This document shows positions 1-5,962 of a DNA stretch of 6,025 nt, one piece after another. The stretch is from Acidimicrobiia bacterium (GTDB taxonomy: Bacteria > Actinomycetota > Acidimicrobiia > Spongiisociales > JAHEDJ01), in contig JAUVQS010000097.1 of the NCBI GenBank assembly GCA_030598025.1, positions 1 through 6,025 of the forward strand, written 5' to 3'. Position 1 is the first letter of the stretch; each line of letters starts with the position of its first letter. Below the pieces are notes generated by a model. The model saw only the letters and a program-made list of their open reading frames with translations, was not told the origin of the DNA and did no database searches. The position numbers and the translations under genes are program-made.

Positions 1-286
1 CCATCCAGGCTGCAGCTACTGCCTCCGCCGTGTCTGCGAATGACCGCTCTCGCCCGTCCGTGGCTGCCTCGGCAATGAGCACGGCAGTGAAGCAATCGAA
101 GGTGGCGACCTCGACATGCGATCCATCGGATACGTCGCCCATTGCCACCTTGCATCCCATTCGACGGAAACCGTCCGCCGGCCCTGGATCGGTGATGAAG
201 GCCCGGACTTCACCGGCAGAACCGGCGAGTTCGGCGATGATGTCGGCCCCGATCGGGGTGTCCGCTCCGATGACGATGATTGGCAC
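1..286 (-). CDS. NAD(P)-binding Rossmann-fold / atypical SDR-like protein, N-terminal part (runs off the left edge)
   Basis: Reading the minus strand from a GTG at 284-286 gives 95 uninterrupted codons to the window edge, so the C-terminus is missing. The product begins V-P-I-I-V-I-G-A-D-T-P-I-G-A-D-I: a hydrophobic beta strand followed by G7xxxxxG13. This is a degenerate form of the GxxGxxG dinucleotide-binding turn of atypical/extended short-chain dehydrogenases and NmrA-like proteins, with Thr10 in place of the middle glycine. A second strand (VRAFITDPG), then GCKVAMGDVSD, matches the usual beta3 and the 'GD(L/V)xD' turn of that fold, where a conserved Asp contacts adenine. An in-frame TAA lies four codons upstream, so GTG is the only sensible start. 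There is no Shine-Dalgarno sequence; a TAACTT box lies 6 nt upstream, suggesting a leaderless mRNA. Substrate unknown. The ORFs on other frames over this stretch lack protein-like composition. Confidence 0.72.
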   Translation of the reverse strand, partial: MPIIVIGADTPIGADIIAELAGSAGEVRAFITDPGPADGFRRMGCKVAMGDVSDGSHVEVATFDCFTAVLIAEAATDGRERSFADTAEAVAAAWM

Positions 287-292
287 GTCGCG

Positions 293-298
293 AAGTTA
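293..298 (-). promoter_or_regulatory. Candidate extended -10 box of the leaderless SDR-like gene
   Basis: On the minus strand TAACTT is preceded by TGA, giving an extended -10 (TGN-TAACTT). It ends 6 nt before the GTG at 286. With usual -10 to +1 geometry, transcription would begin at the start codon. No clear -35 is seen at 16-18 bp. Inferred from spacing only. Confidence 0.4.
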
Positions 299-352
299 TC
301 ACGGACCCGGTCAATTGGTGGGTCGGCAATGATCGCAGTCGCCAATCGCTGC

Positions 353-358
353 TACTAT
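353..358 (+). promoter_or_regulatory. Candidate -10 box of sufB
   Basis: TACTAT is the best TANNNT match upstream of sufB and differs from TATAAT at two positions. The expected start of transcription (about 364-366) falls inside the palindrome at 361-374, leaving a short leader of about 30 nt that carries AGGGG at 386-390, 6 nt before the ATG, as ribosome binding site. The -35 region (around 330-335) is weak, which is common for promoters controlled by an activator or a repressor. Confidence 0.45.
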
Positions 359-374
359 CGACTATCCGGATAGT
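354..374. promoter_or_regulatory. Candidate repressor operator (perfect 14-bp palindrome plus a direct half-site) at the sufB promoter
   Basis: ACTATCCGGATAGT (361-374) is a perfect inverted repeat. It is preceded without a gap by ACTATCG (354-360), a near copy of the left half-site that overlaps the -10 box, so three heptamer half-sites stand side by side. suf operons are classically repressed by Fe-S-sensing Rrf2-family regulators (SufR, IscR, RirA), which bind AT-rich dyads at or downstream of the -10. Position and symmetry fit that model, but no Rrf2 gene is present in this window and the assignment of the regulator is inference. Confidence 0.5.
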
Positions 375-396
375 GCTAATTATTCAGGGGTGACCT

Positions 397-1809
397 ATGG
401 CCACTGTCGAACTCGATCTCGGCGCATATCAACTCGGATGGCATGACTCAGAAGAGGGTTATGTCTTCAAGCCGCGCAAGGGATTGAACGAAGACATCAT
501 TCGTGAAATGTCGAAGATGAAGGGCGAGCCACACTGGATGCTCGACTTCCGTCTGAAGGCGTACAAACGGTTTCTGAGTCGTCCGATACCCACCTGGGGC
601 GGCGGAGGGACGCTTGACGAGATCGACTTTGACGACATCTACTACTACGTCAAGCCGACCGAGGGGCAGGCCAAAGACTGGGACATGGTCCCGGATGAAA
701 TCAAGGCCACGTATGAGAAGCTCGGTATTCCCGAGGCTGAACGTAAGTACCTCGCCGGCGTGACGGCTCAGTATGAGTCGGAAGTGGTCTATCACCGCAA
801 CCGTGAGGACCTCGAGAAGCTTGGCGTGCTGTTCATGGATATGGACACAGCGGTCCGTGAGCATCCGGACATGGTCAAGGAATACTTCGGAACGATCATC
901 CCGCCCAACGACAACAAGTTCGCCGCCCTCAACTCGGCGGTGTGGTCGGGCGGTTCGTTCATCTACGTGCCACCCGGCGTCCACGTTGACCAGCCGCTGC
1001 AGGCCTATTTCCGGATCAACTCCGAGAATATGGGCCAGTTCGAGCGGACCCTGATCATCGTCGATGAAGACGCCTACGTGCACTACGTGGAAGGGTGCTC
1101 GGCCCCGATCTGGTCAACCGACTCGCTGCATTCGGCGGTTGTGGAGATCGTCGTCAAACGGGGCGGCCGCTGCCGCTACTCGACCATCCAGAACTGGTCG
1201 AACAACGTCTACAACCTGGTCACCAAGCGTGCCGTCGCCTATGCGGATGCCACCATGGAATGGGTCGACGGAAACCTCGGATCCAAGCTCACTATGAAGT
1301 ATCCGGCAGTCTGGATGATGGAACCCGGCGCTCATGGTGAGGTGCTCTCTATTGCCTTCGCCGGCGAAGGGCAGCATCAGGACGCCGGCGCCAAGATGGT
1401 CCACGTCGCGCCGAATACGACCTCTACGATCGTCTCCAAATCGATCTGCAAGGATGGCGGCCGGGCCGGTTATCGCGGTCTTGTTCGGGTTGAGCCGGGC
1501 GCCGAAGGTGTGAAATCGTTTGTTCGATGCGATGCGCTGATCCTCGACGCCGACTCCCGATCCGACACCTATCCCTATATGGAGATCGAAGAGGCCGACG
1601 CCGAAATCGGGCACGAGGCGACGGTGTCCAAGGTCGGCGAAGAGCAGATGTTCTACTTGATGAGCCGCGGCCTCTCCGAGGAGGAAGCGACTTCGATGAT
1701 CGTCGCCGGCTTCATCGAACCGATCGTGAAGGAACTCCCGATGGAGTACGCAGTCGAGATGAACCGCCTCATCGAACTGAACATGATCGAAGCCGGAGCG
1801 GTCGGCTAG
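397..1809 (+). CDS. sufB: Fe-S cluster assembly scaffold protein SufB
   Basis: Encodes 470 residues, the normal SufB length. SufB is the scaffold subunit of the cytosolic SufBC2D complex, where sulfur from SufS/SufU or SufE and iron are assembled into a cluster with help from the SufC ATPase. Hallmarks seen: YESEVVYH (126-133), VWSGGSFIYVPPGVHVD (182-198), YFRINSENMGQFERTLI (204-220), VEGCSAPIWSTDSLH (231-245), VRCDAL (376-381), GHEATVSKVGEEQMFYL (405-421) and the C-terminal SMIVAGFIEPIVKELPMEYAVE (433-454). Residues matching functional E. coli positions are R206/N208 (R226/N228), C234 (C254), C378 (C405) and H406/E407 (H433/E434), so the protein looks active. Some mycobacterial SufB proteins carry an intein at the EGC site; here that site is uninterrupted. 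Start ATG is chosen because AGGGG lies 6 nt upstream. Unusually, no sufD or sufC follows; the next gene is convergent. Confidence 0.97.
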   Translation: MATVELDLGAYQLGWHDSEEGYVFKPRKGLNEDIIREMSKMKGEPHWMLDFRLKAYKRFLSRPIPTWGGGGTLDEIDFDDIYYYVKPTEGQAKDWDMVPDEIKATYEKLGIPEAERKYLAGVTAQYESEVVYHRNREDLEKLGVLFMDMDTAVREHPDMVKEYFGTIIPPNDNKFAALNSAVWSGGSFIYVPPGVHVDQPLQAYFRINSENMGQFERTLIIVDEDAYVHYVEGCSAPIWSTDSLHSAVVEIVVKRGGRCRYSTIQNWSNNVYNLVTKRAVAYADATMEWVDGNLGSKLTMKYPAVWMMEPGAHGEVLSIAFAGEGQHQDAGAKMVHVAPNTTSTIVSKSICKDGGRAGYRGLVRVEPGAEGVKSFVRCDALILDADSRSDTYPYMEIEEADAEIGHEATVSKVGEEQMFYLMSRGLSEEEATSMIVAGFIEPIVKELPMEYAVEMNRLIELNMIEAGAVG

Positions 1810-1822
1810 CGCCTTCGGCGCT
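1808..1822 (+). terminator. Short stem-loop overlapping the sufB stop codon
   Basis: AGCGCC pairs perfectly with GGCGCT around a TTC loop. The stem begins inside the TAG stop codon (1807-1809). There is no U-tract, so it may be a weak, non-canonical terminator or a 3'-end stabiliser. A second imperfect dyad (CATCCG 1825-1830 with CGGATG 1850-1855) follows in the same gap. Confidence 0.45.
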
Positions 1823-1877
1823 GCCATCCGGAATTCGCACTCCGCTGGGCGGATGCCGGACGGCGGATAGCGGAACG

Positions 1878-1906
1878 CCGTTTCTGAGCCTGCGGCTCAG
1901 AAACGG
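1878..1906. terminator. Strong 13-bp stem-loop between convergent sufB and amn (bidirectional terminator candidate)
   Basis: CCGTTTCTGAGCC (1878-1890) pairs without mismatch with GGCTCAGAAACGG (1894-1906) around a 3-nt loop. The stop codon of the minus-strand AMP nucleosidase (1897-1899) lies within the stem, so the hairpin includes its last codons. It sits about 70 nt past the sufB stop. Neither side has a run of Ts; U-less hairpin terminators are known from actinobacteria. The convergent position suggests it limits read-through in both directions. Confidence 0.6.
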
Positions 1907-2667
1907 AAATGCTTGATCGCTTCGCCCTGTGTCGCGATTTCCGTCATGGCCTCGATGCCGAGATCGAGATGGATATCTGCCCAATCACGGGTGACGGCTG
2001 CGTCGCTCTCTTCGGTCTTCACGCCTTCCGGGGTGATCGGCACGTCCGATACGAGCAGGAGCGCCCCACGAGCGATCTCGTTGTGATGGCCGACAACGAA
2101 GATCGTGGCCGTCTCCATGTCGATGGCCAGCGCCGTCAGGTTCCGCAAATGCTCGATGAAGGCCTCGTCGTGTTCCCACACCCGTCGGTTGCTCGTGTAC
2201 ACCACGCCGGTCCGGTAGTCGTAGCCACGGGAGACGATCTTCTCTGATACGAACTTGTGCAACTTGAACGAGGGGAGCGCGGGTACCTCGGGAGGGAAGT
2301 AGTCGTTGCTGGTTCCCTCACCTCGGATCGCCGCAATTGGCAACACGAAGTGGCCGATCTCGGTGGAAGCCTTGAGACCCCCACACTTGCCAAGCAGGAG
2401 AACGCCCTTCGGGTCGACGGCGATGAGCAGGTCCATGATCGTCGCCGCATTGGCCGTCCCGATTCCGAAATTGACCATCGTCAAGCCATCGTCGTTCGTG
2501 GCGGCCTGCATGTATCCGCCCTTGCCCCGGATCGTGCAGCCGCAACGCTCGGCGAACCGCTCCAGATAATCGCCGAAGTTGGTGAGGAGGATGTAGTCGC
2601 CGAACTCCTCGAGCGGCATCCCGGTGTAGCGGGGGAGCCAGTTGCGTGCGATCGAGAGTTTGTCCAT
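1897..2667 (-). CDS. amn: AMP nucleosidase (short form)
   Basis: Encodes 256 residues closely resembling the short AMP nucleosidases of the PNP/UDP phosphorylase fold, which hydrolyse AMP to adenine and ribose 5-phosphate (EC 3.2.2.4) in the cytoplasm. Seen: N-terminal NWLPRYTGMPLEEFGDYILLTNFGDY (9-34), VNFGIGTANAATIMDLL (65-81), LLGKCGGL (91-98), PIAAIRGEGTSNDYFPPEVPALPSF (110-134), YTSNRRVWEHDEAF (157-170), AIDMETATIF (181-190), LLLVSDVPITPEGVKTEESD (203-222) and a C-terminal KHFRF. Glu185 in DMETAT and Asp208 in SDVP match the ribose-binding Glu and catalytic Asp of the fold. The E. coli Amn (about 480 residues) has an extra N-terminal regulatory domain that is absent here. ATG has no clear SD; a TAGGCT box 7 nt upstream suggests a leaderless transcript. 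A shared fold makes related nucleosidases the alternative, but the motif match is strong. Confidence 0.92.
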   Translation of the reverse strand: MDKLSIARNWLPRYTGMPLEEFGDYILLTNFGDYLERFAERCGCTIRGKGGYMQAATNDDGLTMVNFGIGTANAATIMDLLIAVDPKGVLLLGKCGGLKASTEIGHFVLPIAAIRGEGTSNDYFPPEVPALPSFKLHKFVSEKIVSRGYDYRTGVVYTSNRRVWEHDEAFIEHLRNLTALAIDMETATIFVVGHHNEIARGALLLVSDVPITPEGVKTEESDAAVTRDWADIHLDLGIEAMTEIATQGEAIKHFRF

Positions 2668-2672
2668 GAAGA

Positions 2673-2688
2673 GCAGCCTATCGGCTGC
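2673..2688. other. Stem-loop between the 7-bp repeats and the amn start
   Basis: GCAGCC (2673-2678) and GGCTGC (2683-2688) form a perfect 6-bp stem around TATC. Its right side touches the first heptamer at 2689 with no gap. On the minus strand it lies after the membrane protein gene ending at 2713 and just before amn, so it may terminate the former; it also overlaps the candidate amn -10 box. Confidence 0.4.
2675..2680 (-). promoter_or_regulatory. Candidate -10 box of amn
   Basis: TAGGCT on the minus strand ends 7 nt before the amn ATG (2665-2667). With no SD in between, this spacing fits a leaderless start. No good -35 is visible; the region where it would be lies in the 7-bp repeats. Confidence 0.35.
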
Positions 2689-2716
2689 GTATCAGGTATC
2701 ACGTATCACGTACTAC
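2689..2716. repeat. Heptanucleotide tandem repeat, four units (GTATCAC type)
   Basis: Four consecutive 7-mers: GTATCAG (2689-2695), GTATCAC (2696-2702), GTATCAC (2703-2709) and the diverged GTACTAC (2710-2716). The last unit overlaps the stop codon of the minus-strand membrane protein gene (2713-2715). The array abuts the stem-loop at 2673-2688. Heptanucleotide arrays of this kind resemble the short tandemly repeated (STRR) families described in cyanobacteria, but the unit differs and relationship is not implied. Confidence 0.75.
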
Positions 2717-2976
2717 GAGGGTCGTCCCTTGCCGCTGATCAGATTGAGTACGGCGACGAAGAGGGCTGCGCCTATAACCGACCAGATGACCGGGAAGTCT
2801 CGAATCGTCCACAACAACGGGAGATCGAGTTGCTCCGCAAGCCATCGCCCGAGGAGTGCTCCGACGAAGCCGAGAGCCAGCGATGTCAGGCAACCGAGGC
2901 CTTTGCGACCTGCCAGTGATGCTCCTACCGATCCGGCAATCGAGGCGATGACGAGCAGGAGGAAGAGTTCGAACAC
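2713..2976 (-). CDS. Small membrane protein, GlsB/YeaQ/YmgE (transglycosylase-associated) type
   Basis: Encodes 87 residues with three hydrophobic segments: about 2-19 (FELFLLLVIASIAGSVGA), 28-46 (GCLTSLALGFVGALLGRWL) and 61-82 (FPVIWSVIGAALFVAVLNLISG). The small size, the glycine-rich second helix with GFVGALLG, and the final helix fit the GlsB/YeaQ/YmgE family, whose members are small inner-membrane proteins often linked with stress responses; their biochemical role is unknown. Weaker family match than the neighbour at 3131-3397, with which it shares the layout R-(R/K)-G...GxxG...(D)(Y/F)xxIWxxxGxA. Start is GTG (2974-2976), with no SD but a TAGCCT box 7 nt upstream. It is separated from the next membrane gene by 154 bp of repeats and hairpin. 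Confidence 0.7.
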   Translation of the reverse strand: MFELFLLLVIASIAGSVGASLAGRKGLGCLTSLALGFVGALLGRWLAEQLDLPLLWTIRDFPVIWSVIGAALFVAVLNLISGKGRPS

Positions 2977-2983
2977 AGGGAAG

Positions 2984-2989
2984 AGGCTA
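2984..2989 (-). promoter_or_regulatory. Candidate -10 box of the 87-residue membrane protein gene
   Basis: TAGCCT on the minus strand ends 7 nt before the GTG start at 2976, again with no SD in between. It closely resembles the TAGGCT box before amn. No -35 recognised. Confidence 0.33.
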
Positions 2990-3051
2990 CTGCTTCGATT
3001 AGGGAGGCGTCGGGAGACGAACGCGTGCTGGACCTAAGACGGCGATCATCT

Positions 3052-3107
3052 CATGGCTCATGGCTCATGGCTCATGGCTCATGGCTCATGGCTGAAGGCT
3101 GAAGGCT
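3052..3107. repeat. Heptanucleotide tandem repeat: six CATGGCT plus two GAAGGCT units
   Basis: Six perfect CATGGCT units (3052-3093) are followed in phase by two GAAGGCT units (3094-3107) that share the GGCT tail, so the array switches variant without losing its 7-bp period. It abuts the hairpin at 3108-3130 with no gap. On the minus strand it lies downstream of the gene ending at 3131 and about 75 bp upstream of the gene starting at 2976. Perfect unit identity suggests recent or ongoing slippage. Confidence 0.93.
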
Positions 3108-3130
3108 GGACTACCGCACAGCGGTAGTCC
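3108..3130 (-). terminator. Perfect 10-bp stem-loop directly after the 88-residue membrane protein gene
   Basis: GGACTACCGC (3108-3117) pairs completely with GCGGTAGTCC (3121-3130) around a 3-nt ACA loop. It starts on the base next to the TGA stop (3131-3133) of the minus-strand gene, and its far side runs straight into the 7-bp array. No U-tract follows, so a U-less terminator or 3' barrier is inferred. Confidence 0.6.
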
Positions 3131-3397
3131 TCACTGGTTCGTGTAGCCGACCATGAACGATACGACCGCTCCCCCGGCTAGGGCCCAGATGGCGGAGTAG
3201 TCGCCGATGGCCAGATAATTCGGGACTCCCTCGAGCGCCGACAGGATCACGGTGGTTACGAGTCCGCCGATAATCCCCATCAGAATCGAGCCGGTGACGG
3301 TGGCGCGGCGGCCCGAGAGCATCCCGCCGGCCAGCCCCCCGAACCCGGCAATGGCGCCGACGATTAGCAGTGCATTGGTCGTAGTAGTTTCGATCAC
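3131..3397 (-). CDS. Small membrane protein, GlsB/YeaQ/YmgE (transglycosylase-associated) family
   Basis: From the GTG at 3395-3397 this gives 88 residues with three glycine-rich hydrophobic segments: about 8-26 (ALLIVGAIAGFGGLAGGML), 35-52 (GSILMGIIGGLVTTVILS) and 67-83 (IWALAGGAVVSFMVGYT region). A short basic loop SGRR follows the first helix, as in the GlsB/YeaQ/YmgE family, and SILMGIIGG resembles the family's core helix. Function in the family is unresolved; an inner-membrane, stress-associated role is typical. An upstream in-frame ATG would extend the product to 109 residues but through sigma-factor coding sequence and a His/Ser-rich stretch, so GTG is preferred. The gene lies 4 bp after the sigma factor stop codon, suggesting co-transcription, and also has its own TACTCT box 6 nt before the GTG. 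Confidence 0.78.
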   Translation of the reverse strand: MIETTTTNALLIVGAIAGFGGLAGGMLSGRRATVTGSILMGIIGGLVTTVILSALEGVPNYLAIGDYSAIWALAGGAVVSFMVGYTNQ

Positions 3398-3401
3398 GGC
3401 G

Positions 3402-4334
<933 letters not shown>

Positions 4335-4373
4335 GTTGCTTACTTCCCCCTAACTCCATGAACCCGCGCGATC

Positions 4374-4402
4374 AACGTATCACCGGCGCCGGTTCCACGC
4401 AA
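4374..4402 (-). promoter_or_regulatory. Candidate promoter of the sigma factor gene
   Basis: On the minus strand TTGCGT (4397-4402) and TACGTT (4374-4379) are separated by exactly 17 bp, the optimal sigma-70 spacing. Each hexamer matches consensus at only three positions. The predicted start near 4367 leaves a leader of about 33 nt containing the SD AGGGGGAAG (4343-4351). Confidence 0.4.
4382..4393. promoter_or_regulatory. 12-bp palindrome centred in the sigma promoter spacer (operator candidate)
   Basis: ACCGGCGCCGGT is perfectly self-complementary and its centre falls within half a base of the centre of the 17-bp spacer between the candidate -35 and -10. A dyad in the spacer is the MerR-type arrangement, though those spacers are usually 19-20 bp. 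GC-rich palindromes arise often by chance in such genomes, so this is tentative. Confidence 0.25.
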
Positions 4403-4441
4403 TGGGGTTTTTTGCCAGACTGAATGTGACCGTCGACCCGG

Positions 4442-4447
4442 TACTCT
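4442..4447 (+). promoter_or_regulatory. Candidate -10 box of the lipoprotein gene (leaderless)
   Basis: TACTCT ends 6 nt before the ATG at 4454. The intervening GCGCGC cannot act as an SD. The expected start of transcription coincides with the A of the ATG. A poor -35 candidate (CTGAAT, 4420-4425) is 16 bp upstream. Confidence 0.4.
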
Positions 4448-4453
4448 GCGCGC

Positions 4454-5962
4454 ATGGTTCGGACCTTCTCTTGGCTGCTGATCTTTGGTGCTCTGCTGTT
4501 GTCAGCGTGCTCCGCCAGGGACGCCGAAACTGACATCCCGGTGCTTCCCACTACGAGCCCGGCTGCATCGAGTACTTCCACTTCAACCGACAGCGTTCCG
4601 GTGCCGATCAGCAACATCCGGATCGTGGATCCGGACGAGAATCCCATCGCCGGAGCTCGGATAGGTGACCACGGCCTGACAGATGTCGACGGCAGATTGG
4701 CTATGGAAACACCGATGGGCGGGATCGCCATCAAGGCCGATGGATACGTGCCGCGCCATGTATCCGACTGGCATCCCGACGACCGTCAAATCGTCCTCCG
4801 ACCGATCGTCGTGCAAGGTTCGGTTTTGACGCCGGCCGGAGATGCCCTGGTAGGGGTGACGGTGACCCTCGGCGACAGCGAGATCCTCTCCGATGTCTCC
4901 GGTCGATTCGAGTTCATAGCTGCCACCGTCGGGACCATTCGTGCCGTCACCCCCGGGTGGAGCAGCGCTGAAGTTGAGTGGCTCGGGCGGGAGAGTTGGG
5001 TATCGATCGAGCTCGAACCGCTGGTCGTTCGGGCTCTGCATGTCTCAGGTTGGGCGGTGGGAGACGACGAACACTGGCAGCGACTGCTCGATCTGGCGGC
5101 GGCGACGGAGATCAACTCGTTGGTCGTCGATTTGAAGGACGAATCCGGCCTTGTCTTCTATGCGAGCACGGTCGCCCTGGCCGGGCAGGTAGAGGCGATC
5201 CGACCCGCCTACCGACTCGAAGACGTAGTGAAAGCATCGGCGGACGCGGGGCTCTATCTGATCGGGCGGATCGTGACGTTTCAGGATCCCATCACCGCCA
5301 GAGCGGCCCCGGAGCTTGCCGTGTGGAACACCGGCACCGGTGCTCCCTACCGCACGAATGGGCAGTACTTCCTCGACCCGACCGATGCAGACGCCAGACA
5401 ATACGCACTGGATCTCGCCGTCGACTCGTGCGAGGCAGGATTCGATGAGATCCAGTTCGATTACGTCCGTTTCCCGGATGGATTCGGAAAATCGGCGGTC
5501 TTTGATCAGGGCTCCGGAGCAGAGCTCCGCCCGGTCATCATCCGGGACTTCCTGGCGGAAGCTTCTGCTCTGTTGAACCCGGCCGGGTGCGCGGTGGCCG
5601 CAGACATCTTCGGGTTCATCACCTCGACGACCGGCGATGGAGGGATCGGGCAGCACCTCGAGGATCTTGCTTCGGTGGTCGACGTGTTGTCGCCGATGCT
5701 CTACCCGAGCCACTATTCCGAGGGCTGGTTTGGATTCGAGGTTCCCAACGATCATCCGGGTCCCGTGGTGGGACGGGCGCTCGACGACGGGATAGAGCGA
5801 CTCGACTCGACGGCCGTCTTCCGGCCCTGGATTCAGGACTTCTACTACAACGCCGCTCAGGTGCGTGCTGAGATTGAGGCGGCTGAGGCACGCGGCTTGG
5901 GATGGATGCTCTGGAACGCACTCAGCCGCTTCACCGAGGGCGCCCTCCTGCCCGCAGACTGA
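4454..5962 (+). CDS. Putative secreted lipoprotein glycosidase: regulatory-like beta domains plus DUF4015 barrel
   Basis: Encodes 502 residues. A lipoprotein signal peptide is clear: MVRTF, a hydrophobic core, then the lipobox LSAC with Cys19 as the lipidation site. A Thr/Ser/Pro-rich linker (about 32-52) should hold the protein off the membrane. Two carboxypeptidase-regulatory-like beta-sandwich repeats follow: about 52-118 (PDENPIAGARI, TDVDGRLAMETP, IKADGYVP) and 119-191 (LTPAGDALVGVTVTL, LSDVSGRFEF). From about 194 to 498 lies a TIM-barrel domain of the DUF4015 putative glycosidase family: NSLVVDLKDESG (221-232), AGLYLIGRIVTFQDP (265-279), FLDPTDADARQYALDLA (306-322), FDEIQFDYVRFPDG (330-343), ADIFGF (383-388), LSPMLYPSHYSEGW (412-425) and GWMLWNALSRF (483-493). 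Asp336 and Asp384 are candidate catalytic or binding acids. The substrate is unknown; a cell-envelope or extracellular polysaccharide is likely. Start ATG has no SD (see the box at 4442). It is divergent from the sigma gene. Confidence 0.85.
   Translation: MVRTFSWLLIFGALLLSACSARDAETDIPVLPTTSPAASSTSTSTDSVPVPISNIRIVDPDENPIAGARIGDHGLTDVDGRLAMETPMGGIAIKADGYVPRHVSDWHPDDRQIVLRPIVVQGSVLTPAGDALVGVTVTLGDSEILSDVSGRFEFIAATVGTIRAVTPGWSSAEVEWLGRESWVSIELEPLVVRALHVSGWAVGDDEHWQRLLDLAAATEINSLVVDLKDESGLVFYASTVALAGQVEAIRPAYRLEDVVKASADAGLYLIGRIVTFQDPITARAAPELAVWNTGTGAPYRTNGQYFLDPTDADARQYALDLAVDSCEAGFDEIQFDYVRFPDGFGKSAVFDQGSGAELRPVIIRDFLAEASALLNPAGCAVAADIFGFITSTTGDGGIGQHLEDLASVVDVLSPMLYPSHYSEGWFGFEVPNDHPGPVVGRALDDGIERLDSTAVFRPWIQDFYYNAAQVRAEIEAAEARGLGWMLWNALSRFTEGALLPAD

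Noticed and set aside
30..345. ORFs at 30-332 (plus) and 16-345 (minus)
   Set aside because: Both are rich in S, P and R and have no fold-like pattern; the third minus-strand frame instead gives a clear Rossmann N-terminus from the GTG at 286.
448..1083. Long minus-strand ORFs across sufB (448-1083 and 1114-1827)
   Set aside because: They are antisense shadows of a strongly conserved gene, with compositions such as runs of D, H and V that match no family.
397..1809. Intein in SufB
   Set aside because: The EGC-SAP site used by mycobacterial SufB inteins is uninterrupted and total length is that of an intein-free protein.
2257..2919. Long plus-strand ORF opposite amn and the small membrane protein gene
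   Set aside because: It crosses two real minus-strand genes, the heptamer repeats and a stem-loop, and the translation shows no recognisable domain.
3052..3107. CRISPR-like array
   Set aside because: Units are 7 bp with no spacers and no cas genes nearby; it is a simple tandem repeat.
3053..3127. A 24-codon plus-strand ORF through the 7-bp array, encoding repeated MAHGSWL units
   Set aside because: A 7-bp repeat gives a 21-bp coding period automatically, there is no SD or promoter, and the reading ends inside the hairpin. It is a by-product of the repeat.
4382..4413. Palindrome followed by a T6 run as a plus-strand intrinsic terminator
   Set aside because: The T-run is 14 nt away from the palindrome, and no plus-strand gene ends upstream for it to terminate.
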